Assembly (NCBI GenBank): GCA_963811635.1
Contig: CAWESB010000016.1
Location: 62,001-126,000, forward strand
Origin: JAIBJN01 sp963811635
GTDB lineage: Bacteria; Actinomycetota; Thermoleophilia; Gaiellales; Gaiellaceae
Length of the DNA stretch: 64,000 bases
Reading direction: 5' to 3'
The translations under genes were made by a program, and so were the position numbers. The notes below the pieces were generated by a model. That model made no database searches. It saw only the letters and a program-made list of their open reading frames with translations, and was not told where the DNA came from. Of the stretch, positions 10,890 through 18,172 are shown in pieces (the stretch's first letter is position 1; each line of letters opens with the position of its first letter).

Positions 10890-11314
10890 TGCTCATGCCC
10901 CGCAAGACCAAGTTCCGCAAGCAGCAGCGCGGACGCCGGCGCGGAGTCGCCAAGGGCCAGCAGCAGGTGCATTTCGGCGACTACGGGCTCAAGTCGCTCG
11001 ACACGGCGTGGGTGACCAACCGCCAGATCGAGGCTGCCCGAATCGCCATGACCCGCCACATCAAGCGTGGCGGCAAGGTCTGGATCAACGTCTTCCCCGA
11101 CAAGCCGGTGACGCAGAAGCCGGCCGAGACCCGCATGGGCTCCGGGAAGGGCTCGCCCGAGCACTGGGTGGCCGTCGTGAAGCCGGGCCGCGTCATGTTC
11201 GAGCTGTCAGGCGTGCCGGAGCCGCTCGCCCGCGAGGCCATGCGCCTCGCCGGGATGAAGCTGCCGGTGAAGACGAAGTTCGTCAAGCGGGAGGCTGATC
11301 TCTTTGAAGGCTAG
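10889..11314 (+). CDS. rplP: 50S ribosomal protein L16
   Basis: L16 organises the A-site region of the 50S subunit. The 141-aa protein (MLMPRKTKFRKQQRGRRRG; core GLKSLDTAWVTNRQIEAARIAMTRHIKRGGKVWI, residues about 33-66) is standard. GTG 10889 overlaps the rpsC TAG. A second start, ATG at 10895, would remove two residues and fits many homologues beginning MPRK. The rpmC start lies 11 nt inside its end. Confidence 0.96.
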   Translation: MLMPRKTKFRKQQRGRRRGVAKGQQQVHFGDYGLKSLDTAWVTNRQIEAARIAMTRHIKRGGKVWINVFPDKPVTQKPAETRMGSGKGSPEHWVAVVKPGRVMFELSGVPEPLAREAMRLAGMKLPVKTKFVKREADLFEG

Positions 11315-11507
11315 GGAGCTCAGAGACCTGTCGGACGAGGAGCTCGTGAGGCGCCTCGCCGAGAGCCGCGAGAACCTGTTCAACCTCCGCTTCCAGATGG
11401 CGACAGGGGCGCTCGACGCGACCTCGCGTCTCTCGCTCGCCAAGCACGACATCGCCCGGATCCTGACGATCCAGGCGGAGCGGAAGAACTCGTTGGAGAG
11501 AAGGTAG
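11304..11507 (+). CDS. rpmC: 50S ribosomal protein L29
   Basis: L29 lies beside L23 at the tunnel exit. The 67-aa two-helix protein (MKARELRDLSDEELVRRLAE ... LFNLRFQMATGALDATSRL) is typical. The start codon is TTG at 11304, inside the end of rplP, with GGGAGGCTG just upstream as ribosome-binding site. rpsQ begins at the base after its stop. Confidence 0.96.
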   Translation: MKARELRDLSDEELVRRLAESRENLFNLRFQMATGALDATSRLSLAKHDIARILTIQAERKNSLERR

Positions 11508-12320
11508 ATGGGAAGGCCAAGGAAGAACGAGGAAGAGAAGCAGGAGCAGGTCGAGGAGACTCCGGTCGAGGAGCCGGAGGCCGAGGCCGCGCCCACCGCC
11601 GAGGAAGCCCCCGCCGAAGAGGCTCCCGCCGAGGAGCCCGAGGTGGAGGAGGCCCCGGTGGCCGAGGAGGCGCCCGCGGAGGAAGAGCCGGCTGAGGAGC
11701 CGGCGCCAGAGCCCGTGGCCGAGGAAGAGCCGGCCGCCGAGGCCGAGGAGCCCGAGGTGGAAGAGGCCCCGGTGGCCGAGGAGGCGCCCGCGGAGGAAGA
11801 GCCGGCTGAGGAGCCGGCGCCAGAGCCCGTGGCCGAGGAGCCCGCCGCCGAGGCCGAAGAGCCTGCCGCGGAGGAGGAGCCTGCGGCCGAGGAAGCGCCT
11901 GCGGCCGAAGCCGAGGCTCCCGCCGAGGAGGCGCCGGCCCCGCCCGTCGCCGAGCCGAAGAAGAAGCGCAAGCGCGTCTCCCGTGGCGAGCGCCGGCAGC
12001 GTTCCAAGCCGAAGCGCGAGCAGCCGGGCGAGCGCAAGCCGATCGTGCGCCTGCCGAAGCCCGAGCACGCGCGCGGGCACCGGAAGGAGCGCCGCGGCGT
12101 CGTCGTCTCGGCCGCGATGGACAAGACCATCGTCGTCCGGGTCGACACCGTGAAGCCGCACCCGGTCTACAAGAAGATCGTCCGCCACTCGACGAAGCTG
12201 CACGCCCACGACGAGGCGAACACCGCCAAGCTCGGCGATCTCGTCCGCCTCGTCGAGACGCGGCCGCTCTCGAAGACCAAGTCCTGGCGTCTCGCCGAGG
12301 TCCTCCAGGAAGCCAAGTAA
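11508..12320 (+). CDS. rpsQ: 30S ribosomal protein S17 with a large acidic N-terminal extension
   Basis: S17 is an OB-fold primary binder of 16S rRNA, usually about 85-110 aa. Here the frame is 270 aa. The S17 core (KERRGVVVSAAMDKTIVVRV ... HDEANTAKLGDLVRLVETRPLSKTKSWRL) occupies roughly residues 188-268. The first 150 residues are almost entirely Glu, Ala and Pro in PAEE, EEAP and PEVEE units, followed by a basic KKKRKRVSRGERRQRSKPKRE linker (split in 21). The start ATG directly follows the rpmC stop, with GGAGAGAAGG upstream, and no start codon lies near the core, so the extension should be translated. It includes a near-exact 114-bp tandem duplication, listed separately. Structured element B lies downstream. 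Confidence 0.92.
   Translation: MGRPRKNEEEKQEQVEETPVEEPEAEAAPTAEEAPAEEAPAEEPEVEEAPVAEEAPAEEEPAEEPAPEPVAEEEPAAEAEEPEVEEAPVAEEAPAEEEPAEEPAPEPVAEEPAAEAEEPAAEEEPAAEEAPAAEAEAPAEEAPAPPVAEPKKKRKRVSRGERRQRSKPKREQPGERKPIVRLPKPEHARGHRKERRGVVVSAAMDKTIVVRVDTVKPHPVYKKIVRHSTKLHAHDEANTAKLGDLVRLVETRPLSKTKSWRLAEVLQEAK
11631..11858 (+). repeat. In-frame 114-bp tandem duplication in the S17 extension
   Basis: The segment starting GAGGAGCCCGAGGTGGA at 11631 repeats from 11745 with the same start and nearly identical sequence (one GAGGAGG/GAAGAGG change, and a 3-bp shorter end). The unit is 38 codons, encoding EEPEVEEAPVAEEAPAEEEP plus a further 18 similar residues. The near-identity at synonymous positions indicates recent duplication by slippage or unequal exchange. 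It is also a place where short-read assemblies may collapse. Confidence 0.8.
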
Positions 12321-12324
12321 TTGA

Positions 12325-12484
12325 CGGCCCCCGACCTCACATCTCGCACCCTGCGGCAGGCTGCAAAGCGTCGCCTCGCGGCGTCCTCGGTCGCGCCCGT
12401 AGCCTTCGGCTACGAACGCTCCCTGCGTCCTTGCGAGGCTCGCTTTTCGCCTGCGCAGAGCACGACCTGCGAGGCAGGTGGCCT
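12325..12484 (+). repeat. Structured intergenic element, copy B (rpsQ/rplN)
   Basis: It fills the gap between the rpsQ TAA (12318-12320) and the rplN GTG (12485). The core matches copies A and C: GCGTCCTCGGTC at 12381-12392 and GCTCCCTGCGTCCTTGC at 12418-12434. They flank the perfect hairpin CGTAGCC-TTC-GGCTACG (12398-12414), whose arms share no sequence with those of A or C. An outer stem, CTGC-G-GCAGG (12351-12360) with CCTGCGCAG (12450-12458), has one bulged G. The long inverted ends of A and C are not recognisable; only a resemblance at the left (CCCCCGAC...ACATC) remains, and the right end has diverged. The left boundary is approximate. Confidence 0.7.
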
Positions 12485-12853
12485 GTGATCCAGCAGGAAT
12501 CCCGACTCCGCGTCGCCGACAACACGGGAGCCCGCGAGCTCCTCTGCATCCGCGTGCTCGGCGGCTCCCACCGCCGCTACGCGCGGGTGGGCGACGTGAT
12601 CGTCGGCACGGTCAAGACGGCGACCCCGCAAGGGACGATCAAGAAGGGCGAGGTCGTGAAGGCCGTCGTCGTCCGCACGAAGAAGCCCTTCGGCCGGAAC
12701 GACGGCACCTCGATCGCCTTCGACGAGAACGCCGCCGTGATCATCGACGCGCAGAACAACCCGCGCGGCACGCGCATCTTCGGGCCCGTCGCCCGCGAGC
12801 TGCGCGAGAAGAACTTCATGAAGATCGTCTCACTCGCGCCGGAGGTGTTGTGA
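12485..12853 (+). CDS. rplN: 50S ribosomal protein L14
   Basis: L14 forms inter-subunit bridges and binds the 16S rRNA and L19. The 122-aa protein (MIQQESRLRVADNTGARELLCIRVLGG ... EKNFMKIVSLAPEVL) is the canonical length. The GTG at 12485 is the only start giving the canonical N terminus; an in-frame ATG at 12431 would add 18 residues encoded by element B. No strong ribosome-binding site precedes the GTG (GAGGCAGGTGG is nearest), so the element's 3' end may serve as its leader. Confidence 0.95.
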   Translation: MIQQESRLRVADNTGARELLCIRVLGGSHRRYARVGDVIVGTVKTATPQGTIKKGEVVKAVVVRTKKPFGRNDGTSIAFDENAAVIIDAQNNPRGTRIFGPVARELREKNFMKIVSLAPEVL

Positions 12854-12854
12854 C

Positions 12855-13226
12855 GTGGCGCAGGCCATGAAAGTACGCAAGGGCGACATCGTCCAGATCC
12901 TCTCGGGCAAGGACCGGGGGAAGCAGGGCCGCATCATCGAGGCGGACCCCAAGAAGCGGCGCGTGCTCGTCGAGAACCTGAACACGGTCCACCGCCACCG
13001 GCGGCCGCGGCCGATGAAGGACGCCAGCCGGATGGGCCAGACGCAGATCCAGCCGGGCGGCATCTTCGAGCTGTCCGCTCCGGTGGACGCCTCGAACGTG
13101 ATGGTCGTTTGCCCGACGTGCAACCGCGCGACGCGGGTCGGTTACGAGTTCCGCGACTCGAAGGACGGGCGCGTCAAGGTGCGCGTCTGCCGGCGTGCGG
13201 ACTGCGGGGAGGTGCTCGATCGCTGA
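12855..13226 (+). CDS. rplX: 50S ribosomal protein L24
   Basis: L24 initiates 50S assembly. The protein has the KOW motif KVRKGDIVQILSGKDRGKQG and, near the C terminus, two cysteine pairs (CPTC and CRRADCG) that probably bind zinc, as in other Cys-containing L24 proteins. GTG 12855 gives 123 aa; the ATG at 12867 (MKVRKGD) gives the shorter classical start. The stop TGA overlaps the rplE ATG. Confidence 0.95.
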   Translation: MAQAMKVRKGDIVQILSGKDRGKQGRIIEADPKKRRVLVENLNTVHRHRRPRPMKDASRMGQTQIQPGGIFELSAPVDASNVMVVCPTCNRATRVGYEFRDSKDGRVKVRVCRRADCGEVLDR

Positions 13227-13816
13227 TGGCGACGAAGACGAAGGCGAAGACCCAGCAGAACGGCTACGTCGCGCGCCTCAAGCAGCGCTACGAGTCCGAG
13301 GTGCGGCCGTCCCTCAAGGATCAGTTCGAGTTCACCTCGATCATGCAGACCCCGCGCATCGAGAAGATCACCGTGAACATGGGCGTCGGCGAGGCGAAGA
13401 CGAACGCCAAGGCGCTCGACAACGCCGTCGATGAGCTGACGACGATCACGGGCCAGCGGGCGCAGATCACCCGCGCGAAGAAGTCGATCGCCGGCTTCAA
13501 GATCCGCGAGGGGATGCCCATCGGGGCCAAGGCGACGCTGCGGGGCGTCCGCATGTACGAGTTCCTCGACCGGCTCGTCTCGATCGCGCTCCCGCGCATC
13601 CGCGACTTCCGCGGCCTCTCGCCGAGGAGCTTCGACGGGCGCGGCAACTACTCGATCGGGATCCGCGAGCAGATCATCTTCCCGGAGATCAACTACGACG
13701 ACATCCAGGAGGTCCGCGGCCTCGACGTCGTCATCACGACCTCCGCGAAGACGGACGAGGAGGGGCTGGCGCTCCTGCGCGCCCTCGGCCTCCCGTTCCG
13801 AACCGAGGAGTCCTAG
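13226..13816 (+). CDS. rplE: 50S ribosomal protein L5
   Basis: L5 binds 5S rRNA and contacts P-site tRNA. The 196-aa protein carries PRIEKITVNMGVGEA, the RAKKSIAGFKIREGMPIG loop and the DFRGLSPRSFDGRGNYS region. The start ATG overlaps the rplX stop (TGATG). Its first ten residues (ATKTKAKTQQ) are a short polar addition compared with typical homologues. rpsN follows after 7 nt. Confidence 0.96.
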   Translation: MATKTKAKTQQNGYVARLKQRYESEVRPSLKDQFEFTSIMQTPRIEKITVNMGVGEAKTNAKALDNAVDELTTITGQRAQITRAKKSIAGFKIREGMPIGAKATLRGVRMYEFLDRLVSIALPRIRDFRGLSPRSFDGRGNYSIGIREQIIFPEINYDDIQEVRGLDVVITTSAKTDEEGLALLRALGLPFRTEES

Positions 13817-13823
13817 GAGGAGC

Positions 13824-14009
13824 ATGGCCAAGAAGAGCCTGATCGCGAAGGCTGCCCGCACGCCGAAGTACCGGACGCGTGCCTACAGCCGGTGCAACCG
13901 GTGCGGCCGCCCGCGCGCGGTCTATCGCAAGTTCGGTCTCTGCCGGATCTGCCTGCGCGACCTCGCGCACGAGGGCTTCATCCCCGGCATGACCAAATCG
14001 AGTTGGTAA
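13824..14009 (+). CDS. rpsN: 30S ribosomal protein S14, zinc-binding type
   Basis: S14 binds the 30S head. The 61-aa form has the four cysteines C24-x2-C27 and C40-x2-C43 of the zinc-binding (type Z) paralogue. A strong AGGAGG site lies just before the ATG. Actinobacteria often also carry a zinc-free S14 elsewhere that is induced in zinc starvation; none is in this window. Confidence 0.96.
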   Translation: MAKKSLIAKAARTPKYRTRAYSRCNRCGRPRAVYRKFGLCRICLRDLAHEGFIPGMTKSSW

Positions 14010-14022
14010 GGAAGAGGTACCG

Positions 14023-14418
14023 ATGCTGAACGACCCCATCGCCGACATGCTGACCCGGATCCGGAACGCGAACCGGGCGCTCCACGAGACGACCACGATG
14101 CCCGCGTCGCGGATGAAGGTCGAGATCGCGCGCGTCCTCAAGGACGAGGGCTACATCAAGGACTACCGCGTCGAGACCGGCGAGGCCTTCGATACCCTGG
14201 TGGTCGAGCTCAAGTACGGGCGGAGCCGCGAGCGCGTCATCACCGATCTGCGCCGCATCTCCAAGCCCGGACGCCGCGTCTACGCCAAGAACGACCGCCT
14301 CCCGCGCGTCCTGGGGGGTATGGGCACGGCGATCATGTCCACGTCCAGGGGTCTCGTGACCAGCCGGACGGCGCAGGAGCTCGGCGTCGGCGGCGAGGTC
14401 CTTTGTTTCGTCTGGTAG
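14023..14418 (+). CDS. rpsH: 30S ribosomal protein S8
   Basis: S8 is a primary 16S rRNA binder and the classical translational repressor of the spc operon. The 131-aa protein (MLNDPIADMLTRIRNANRA ... MSTSRGLVTSRTAQELGVGGEVLCFVW) is complete. GGAAGAGG precedes the ATG. rplF follows after 4 nt. No S8-site mimic was recognised around rplE, though I could not fold the mRNA. Confidence 0.97.
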   Translation: MLNDPIADMLTRIRNANRALHETTTMPASRMKVEIARVLKDEGYIKDYRVETGEAFDTLVVELKYGRSRERVITDLRRISKPGRRVYAKNDRLPRVLGGMGTAIMSTSRGLVTSRTAQELGVGGEVLCFVW

Positions 14419-14422
14419 CTGA

Positions 14423-14956
14423 ATGTCGAGAATCGGAAACAAGCCCGTCGACCTGCCCGCCGGAGTCTCGGTGTCGATCTCGCCTGGGCGCGTGATGGTC
14501 AACGGCCCGCTCGGCGAGCTCTCGCAGCAGATCCCGCAGCGGATCTCCGTCGAGCAACGCGACGGCGAGCTCGTCGTCACGCGGCCGACCGAGCGCGGGG
14601 AGGATCGCGCGCTCCACGGGCTCACGCGGACGCTGGTCGCGAACATGGTCGAGGGCGTGACGAAGGGCTTCGAAAAGGCGCTCGAGATCCAGGGCGTCGG
14701 GTATCGCGCCGGCATGCGCGGCACCGACCTGGAGCTCAACGTCGGCTACTCGCACCCCGTCGTGAAGAAGGCCCCGCAGGGGATCACGTTCGAGGTGCCC
14801 CAGCCGACGCAGGTCGTCGTCAAGGGCATCGACAAGCAGCAGGTCGGACAGATCGCCGCCGAGGTGCGCGCCGTCCGGCCGCCCGAGCCGTACAAGGGCA
14901 AGGGCATCCGCTACGCGGGCGAGTACGTCCGCCGCAAGGTCGGGAAGCGGGCGTAA
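14423..14956 (+). CDS. rplF: 50S ribosomal protein L6
   Basis: L6 sits near the factor-binding site. The 177-aa, two-domain protein begins MSRIGNKPVDLPAGVSVSIS and ends with the conserved PEPYKGKGIRYAGEYVRRKVGK. Its TAA overlaps the rplR ATG (TAATG). Length and motifs are standard. Confidence 0.97.
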   Translation: MSRIGNKPVDLPAGVSVSISPGRVMVNGPLGELSQQIPQRISVEQRDGELVVTRPTERGEDRALHGLTRTLVANMVEGVTKGFEKALEIQGVGYRAGMRGTDLELNVGYSHPVVKKAPQGITFEVPQPTQVVVKGIDKQQVGQIAAEVRAVRPPEPYKGKGIRYAGEYVRRKVGKRA

Positions 14957-15312
14957 TGGCGACGCTGACCGTGAGAGAGGCACGCGAGCGGCGCCACCGG
15001 CGGGTCCGCCGCAAGATCGTGGGCACGGCCGAGCGGCCGCGGCTCACCGTCTTCCGCTCCAACCGAGGAATCGAGGCGCAGCTGATCGACGACGTCGACG
15101 GCAAGACGCTCGCGCACGCGAGCCACACGGCCCTCGCCAAGAGCTTCAAGGGATCCAAGAGCGAGCAGGCCGCCGCCGTCGGCAAGGAGCTCGCCGCCAC
15201 TGCGAAGAAGGCCGGGATCGAGACGGTCGTCTTCGACCGCGGCGGCTACCTGTACCACGGGCGCGTCAAGGCGCTCGCCGACGGCGCGCGAGAGGGAGGG
15301 CTCAAGTTCTGA
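14956..15312 (+). CDS. rplR: 50S ribosomal protein L18
   Basis: L18 carries 5S rRNA into the 50S subunit with L5. The 118-aa protein has RERRHRRVRRKIVGTAERPR and the C-terminal DRGGYLYHGRVKALADGAREGGLKF. Start and stop overlap rplF and rpsE by one base each, giving strict translational coupling through this block. Confidence 0.97.
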   Translation: MATLTVREARERRHRRVRRKIVGTAERPRLTVFRSNRGIEAQLIDDVDGKTLAHASHTALAKSFKGSKSEQAAAVGKELAATAKKAGIETVVFDRGGYLYHGRVKALADGAREGGLKF

Positions 15313-15956
15313 TGGCAATCGACGCTAGGCAGGTCCGCGACCGCGAGATCGACGCCCGCGAGCTCAAGGAGCGGGTCGTCGAGATCAACCGTGTCGCGAA
15401 GGTCGTCAAGGGCGGCCGGCGCTTCTCGTTCACGGCGCTCGTCGTCATCGGCGACGAGGTCGACCGGGTCGGCGTCGGCTACGGGAAGGCGCGGGAGGTC
15501 CCGCTCGCCATCTCGAAGGCCGTCGACGACGCGAAGAAGAACCTCTTCCAGGTTCCGAAGCACGGCCAGACGATCACCCACGAGGTGCTGGGCCGCTCGG
15601 ACGCCGCACGCGTCCTGCTGCGCCCTGCCAGCGAGGGAACCGGCGTCATCGCGGGCGGCGGCGTCCGCGCCGTGCTCGAGCTCGCCGGGATCCGAGACAT
15701 CCTGGCCAAGAGCCTCGGGAACCCCAACCCCATCAACCTCCTCAAGGCGACGGTGAACGGGCTCCAGAGCCTGCGCCGGCCCGAGGAGGTCGCGAAGACC
15801 CGCGGGAAGGTCGTCTCGGACGTCCTCTTCCCCGCCAAGAAGGCCAAGGAGCCCGCCGGGGCGCCCCAGGCCGCGGAGCCGGCCGCCCAGGCTGAGCCCG
15901 AGACCGTGACGGAGACGGATGACAGTGGCGAAGCTGCGGATAACGCAAACGCGTAG
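15312..15956 (+). CDS. rpsE: 30S ribosomal protein S5 with a short acidic tail
   Basis: S5 acts at the mRNA channel and in decoding fidelity. The dsRBD-like domain (VVEINRVAKVVKGGRRFSF, GYGKAREVPLAISKAVDDAKKNL) and the C-terminal domain (GTGVIAGGGVRAVLELAGI) are intact. The 214-aa length exceeds the usual 165-200 because of a tail rich in Ala, Glu and Pro (about residues 180-214, ending SGEAADNANA). The last 38 bases overlap the start of rpmD. Confidence 0.95.
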   Translation: MAIDARQVRDREIDARELKERVVEINRVAKVVKGGRRFSFTALVVIGDEVDRVGVGYGKAREVPLAISKAVDDAKKNLFQVPKHGQTITHEVLGRSDAARVLLRPASEGTGVIAGGGVRAVLELAGIRDILAKSLGNPNPINLLKATVNGLQSLRRPEEVAKTRGKVVSDVLFPAKKAKEPAGAPQAAEPAAQAEPETVTETDDSGEAADNANA

Positions 15957-16104
15957 CCAGATCGGTCAGACGGGGCGCCACCGCGGCACGCTGCGGGCGC
16001 TCGGCCTGGGCAAGATCGGCCGGACGACCGAGCGCGAGTCGAGCCCCGAGATCGAGGGGATGCTCCGCAAGGTCCGCCACCTCGTGAAAGTGGAGGACGC
16101 CTAG
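15919..16104 (+). CDS. rpmD: 50S ribosomal protein L30
   Basis: L30 is a small 50S protein. The coding frame overlaps the rpsE tail by 38 nt. ATG 15919 (MTVAKLRITQTRSQIG, 61 aa) has GGAG 4 nt upstream; GTG 15925 (MAKLRITQ, 59 aa) is equally plausible and 10 nt from the same GGAG. The core RITQTRSQIGQTGRHRGTLRALGLGKIG is typical. rplO follows after 3 nt. Confidence 0.94.
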   Translation: MTVAKLRITQTRSQIGQTGRHRGTLRALGLGKIGRTTERESSPEIEGMLRKVRHLVKVEDA

Positions 16105-16107
16105 CCC

Positions 16108-16752
16108 ATGCCGCCAGAGCAGGTCGAACAGCAGGAGGCCCTCACCCTCTCGAACCTGAAGCCGGCGCAGCCCCGGCGCGCGCGCAAGCGCGTCGGCCGC
16201 GGCCTCGGCTCGGGCAAGGGGCGCTACTCCGGCCGCGGGATCAAGGGCCAGAAGTCGCGCGCGGGCTCGCACACGATGCGGCCCGGGTTCGAGGGCGGCC
16301 AGATGCCGATCTACATGCGGCTCCCCAAGCAGCGTGGCCCGTACTCGAAGGACGCCATGCCGATGGGCCCCCACCGCACCTCGACGGTCCCGGTGAACCT
16401 GCGGGACCTCGAGCGCGTCTTCGAGGACGGCGCCGAGGCCACGCTCGAGGCGATGGTCGAGAAGGGGCTGATCAAGAACACGCGCACGGACGTGAAGGTG
16501 CTCGGCCAGGGCGAGCTGACGAAGAAGCTCGCCGTCACTGCCCACTCCTTCTCGGCCTCCGCGCGCGAGAAGATCGAGAAGGCAGGCGGCTCCGTGACGG
16601 CGCTCCGACCTCCGAAGGAGGCGAAGAAGCGCCGCCGCAAGAAGGCCGCCGAGACTCCTGCGGACGAGCCCGAGGTCGCCGCGGAGGTGACCGAGCCCGA
16701 GGCTGCCGACGAGCAGCCCGCCGACGAGCAGGCCGAGGAGACCGAGGAGTAG
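16108..16752 (+). CDS. rplO: 50S ribosomal protein L15 with an acidic C-terminal tail
   Basis: L15 is a late 50S assembly protein. The Gly/Arg-rich N-terminal arm (RKRVGRGLGSGKGRYSGRG) and the globular part ending with AREKIEKAGGSVTALRPP are complete by about residue 168. A KKRRRKK block and about 35 residues rich in Glu, Ala and Pro follow, giving 214 aa rather than about 145-150. The N terminus also has a short extra PPEQVEQQEALTLSNLKP. secY follows at once. Confidence 0.95.
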   Translation: MPPEQVEQQEALTLSNLKPAQPRRARKRVGRGLGSGKGRYSGRGIKGQKSRAGSHTMRPGFEGGQMPIYMRLPKQRGPYSKDAMPMGPHRTSTVPVNLRDLERVFEDGAEATLEAMVEKGLIKNTRTDVKVLGQGELTKKLAVTAHSFSASAREKIEKAGGSVTALRPPKEAKKRRRKKAAETPADEPEVAAEVTEPEAADEQPADEQAEETEE

Positions 16753-18006
16753 ATGTTCTCCTGGCTCACCAATGCGTGGCGGGTCCCGGAGCTCCGGCGC
16801 CGGCTGCTCTTCACGGCGATGATCCTGGCGTTCTACCGCCTGGGGAGCTGGATCCCGGTCCCCGGCGTCGACTCCGAGCAGATCGAGTCGTACTTCAACG
16901 GCCAGGGCGGCACGATCCTGGGCCTCCTGAACATCTTCTCGGGCGGCGCGCTCTCCCAGTTCGCCGTCTTCGCGCTCGGGATCATGCCGTACATCACGGC
17001 GTCGATCATCCTGCAGCTGATGACCGTGGTGATCCCACGGCTCGAGCAGCTGCAGAAGGAAGGCGAGGCCGGCTACGCGAAGATCAACCAGTACACCCGC
17101 TTCCTCACCGTCGTCCTCGCGGCGCTGCAGGCGGCGGGCTACTCGTACCTCTTCAGCCGCCAGGGCGCCCTCGAGCTGAACCCCGGGCGCTTCGTGCTCA
17201 TCGTGGTCTCGCTGACGGCGGGCACGACGCTGCTCATGTGGATGGGCGAGCTGATCACGAAGCGCGGCGTCGGCAACGGCATCTCGCTCCTGATCTTCGC
17301 GTCGATCCTCTCCGGGCTCCCGGGCGGCCTGCGCGCCTGGTGGGCGGGCGACAGCTTCGAGCGCCTGATGTTCCCGCTGATCGCGCTCGCGATCATCGTC
17401 GCGGTCGTCTTCGTCCAGGAGGGCCAGCGCCGGATCCCGATCCAGTACGCCAAGCGCATGGTGGGCCGGCGGATGACCGCCGGCGGGTCGACCTACATGC
17501 CGCTGCGCGTGAACATGGCCGGCGTCATCCCGATCATCTTCGCGGCGGCGATCATGGCCTTCCCGCCCACGGTCGCGCAGTTCTTCCCGCAGACGCAGAC
17601 GTTCATCAACGAGAACTTCTCGCCGACGGCGCTTCCCTACCTGCTCCTGCAGGCGTTCATGATCGTGATCTTCACCTACTTCTACACGGCGGTCCAGTTC
17701 AACCCGATCGACCAGGCCGACAACCTGCGCAAGCACGGCGGCTACATCCCGGGCATCAGGCCCGGCCCGCCCACCGCGCAGTACCTGGACCGCGTGCTCA
17801 CCCGCCTCACGCTCCCCGGCGCGCTGTACCTCGCAGCTGTCGCCACGCTGCCGACCCTGTTCATCCGCTACGGCGGCTTCTCCCAGGCGACGTCGGCCGC
17901 CCTCGGCGGGACCTCGATCCTCATCGTGGTGGGCGTCGCGCTCGACACCATGCGCCAGATGGAGTCGCAGATGATGATGCGCCACTACGAAGGCTTCCTC
18001 AGATAG
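16753..18006 (+). CDS. secY: Protein translocase subunit SecY
   Basis: SecY forms the membrane pore of the Sec translocon and works with SecE, SecG and SecA. The 417-aa protein has about ten hydrophobic helices, starting MFSWLTNAWRVPELRRRLLF, with the plug-region sequence IFSGGALSQFAVFALGIMPYI, the cytoplasmic loop QRRIPIQYAKR and the terminal MRQMESQMMMRHYEGFLR. It starts at the ATG directly after the rplO TAG. Structured element C begins 2 nt after its own stop and separates it from adk. Confidence 0.97.
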   Translation: MFSWLTNAWRVPELRRRLLFTAMILAFYRLGSWIPVPGVDSEQIESYFNGQGGTILGLLNIFSGGALSQFAVFALGIMPYITASIILQLMTVVIPRLEQLQKEGEAGYAKINQYTRFLTVVLAALQAAGYSYLFSRQGALELNPGRFVLIVVSLTAGTTLLMWMGELITKRGVGNGISLLIFASILSGLPGGLRAWWAGDSFERLMFPLIALAIIVAVVFVQEGQRRIPIQYAKRMVGRRMTAGGSTYMPLRVNMAGVIPIIFAAAIMAFPPTVAQFFPQTQTFINENFSPTALPYLLLQAFMIVIFTYFYTAVQFNPIDQADNLRKHGGYIPGIRPGPPTAQYLDRVLTRLTLPGALYLAAVATLPTLFIRYGGFSQATSAALGGTSILIVVGVALDTMRQMESQMMMRHYEGFLR

Positions 18007-18008
18007 TC

Positions 18009-18170
18009 GTGGCTCGCCCGACAACATCCACCCTGCCTCTGGCGGCTGCAAACGCTGCGCCACGCGTCGTCCTCAGTCACCCCTTTGCCGCCGGCAAAGG
18101 GGCTCCCTGCGTCCTAGCCTGGCTTGGTTTTCGCGCGCCAGAGGCAGGGCGATGTCATCGGACGAGCCAC
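18009..18170 (+). repeat. Structured intergenic element, copy C (secY/adk)
   Basis: This is the best-preserved copy. Inverted ends: GTGGCTCG (18009-18016) with CGAGCCAC (18163-18170), a single C/A mismatch, CCGA/TCGG, a CA/CA internal loop (18022-18023, 18156-18157) and ACATC/GATGT. Inside, CCCTGCCTCTGGCG (18031-18044) pairs perfectly over 14 bp with 18136-18149. The core has TCGTCCTCAGTC and GCTCCCTGCGTCCT around a perfect 10-bp hairpin CCCCTTTGCC-GCC-GGCAAAGGGG (18080-18102). TAG flanks both sides (18004-18006 and 18171-18173). Deleting the element plus one TAG recreates TAGTG, a secY stop overlapping the adk GTG. An ATG at 18152, inside the right end, is in frame with adk and follows GAGGCAGGG. 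Confidence 0.82.
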
Positions 18171-18172
18171 TA

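Noticed and set aside
11508..11985. CRISPR-like or tandem-repeat array
   Set aside because: The repetition is in-frame coding low complexity of the S17 extension, with no spacers.
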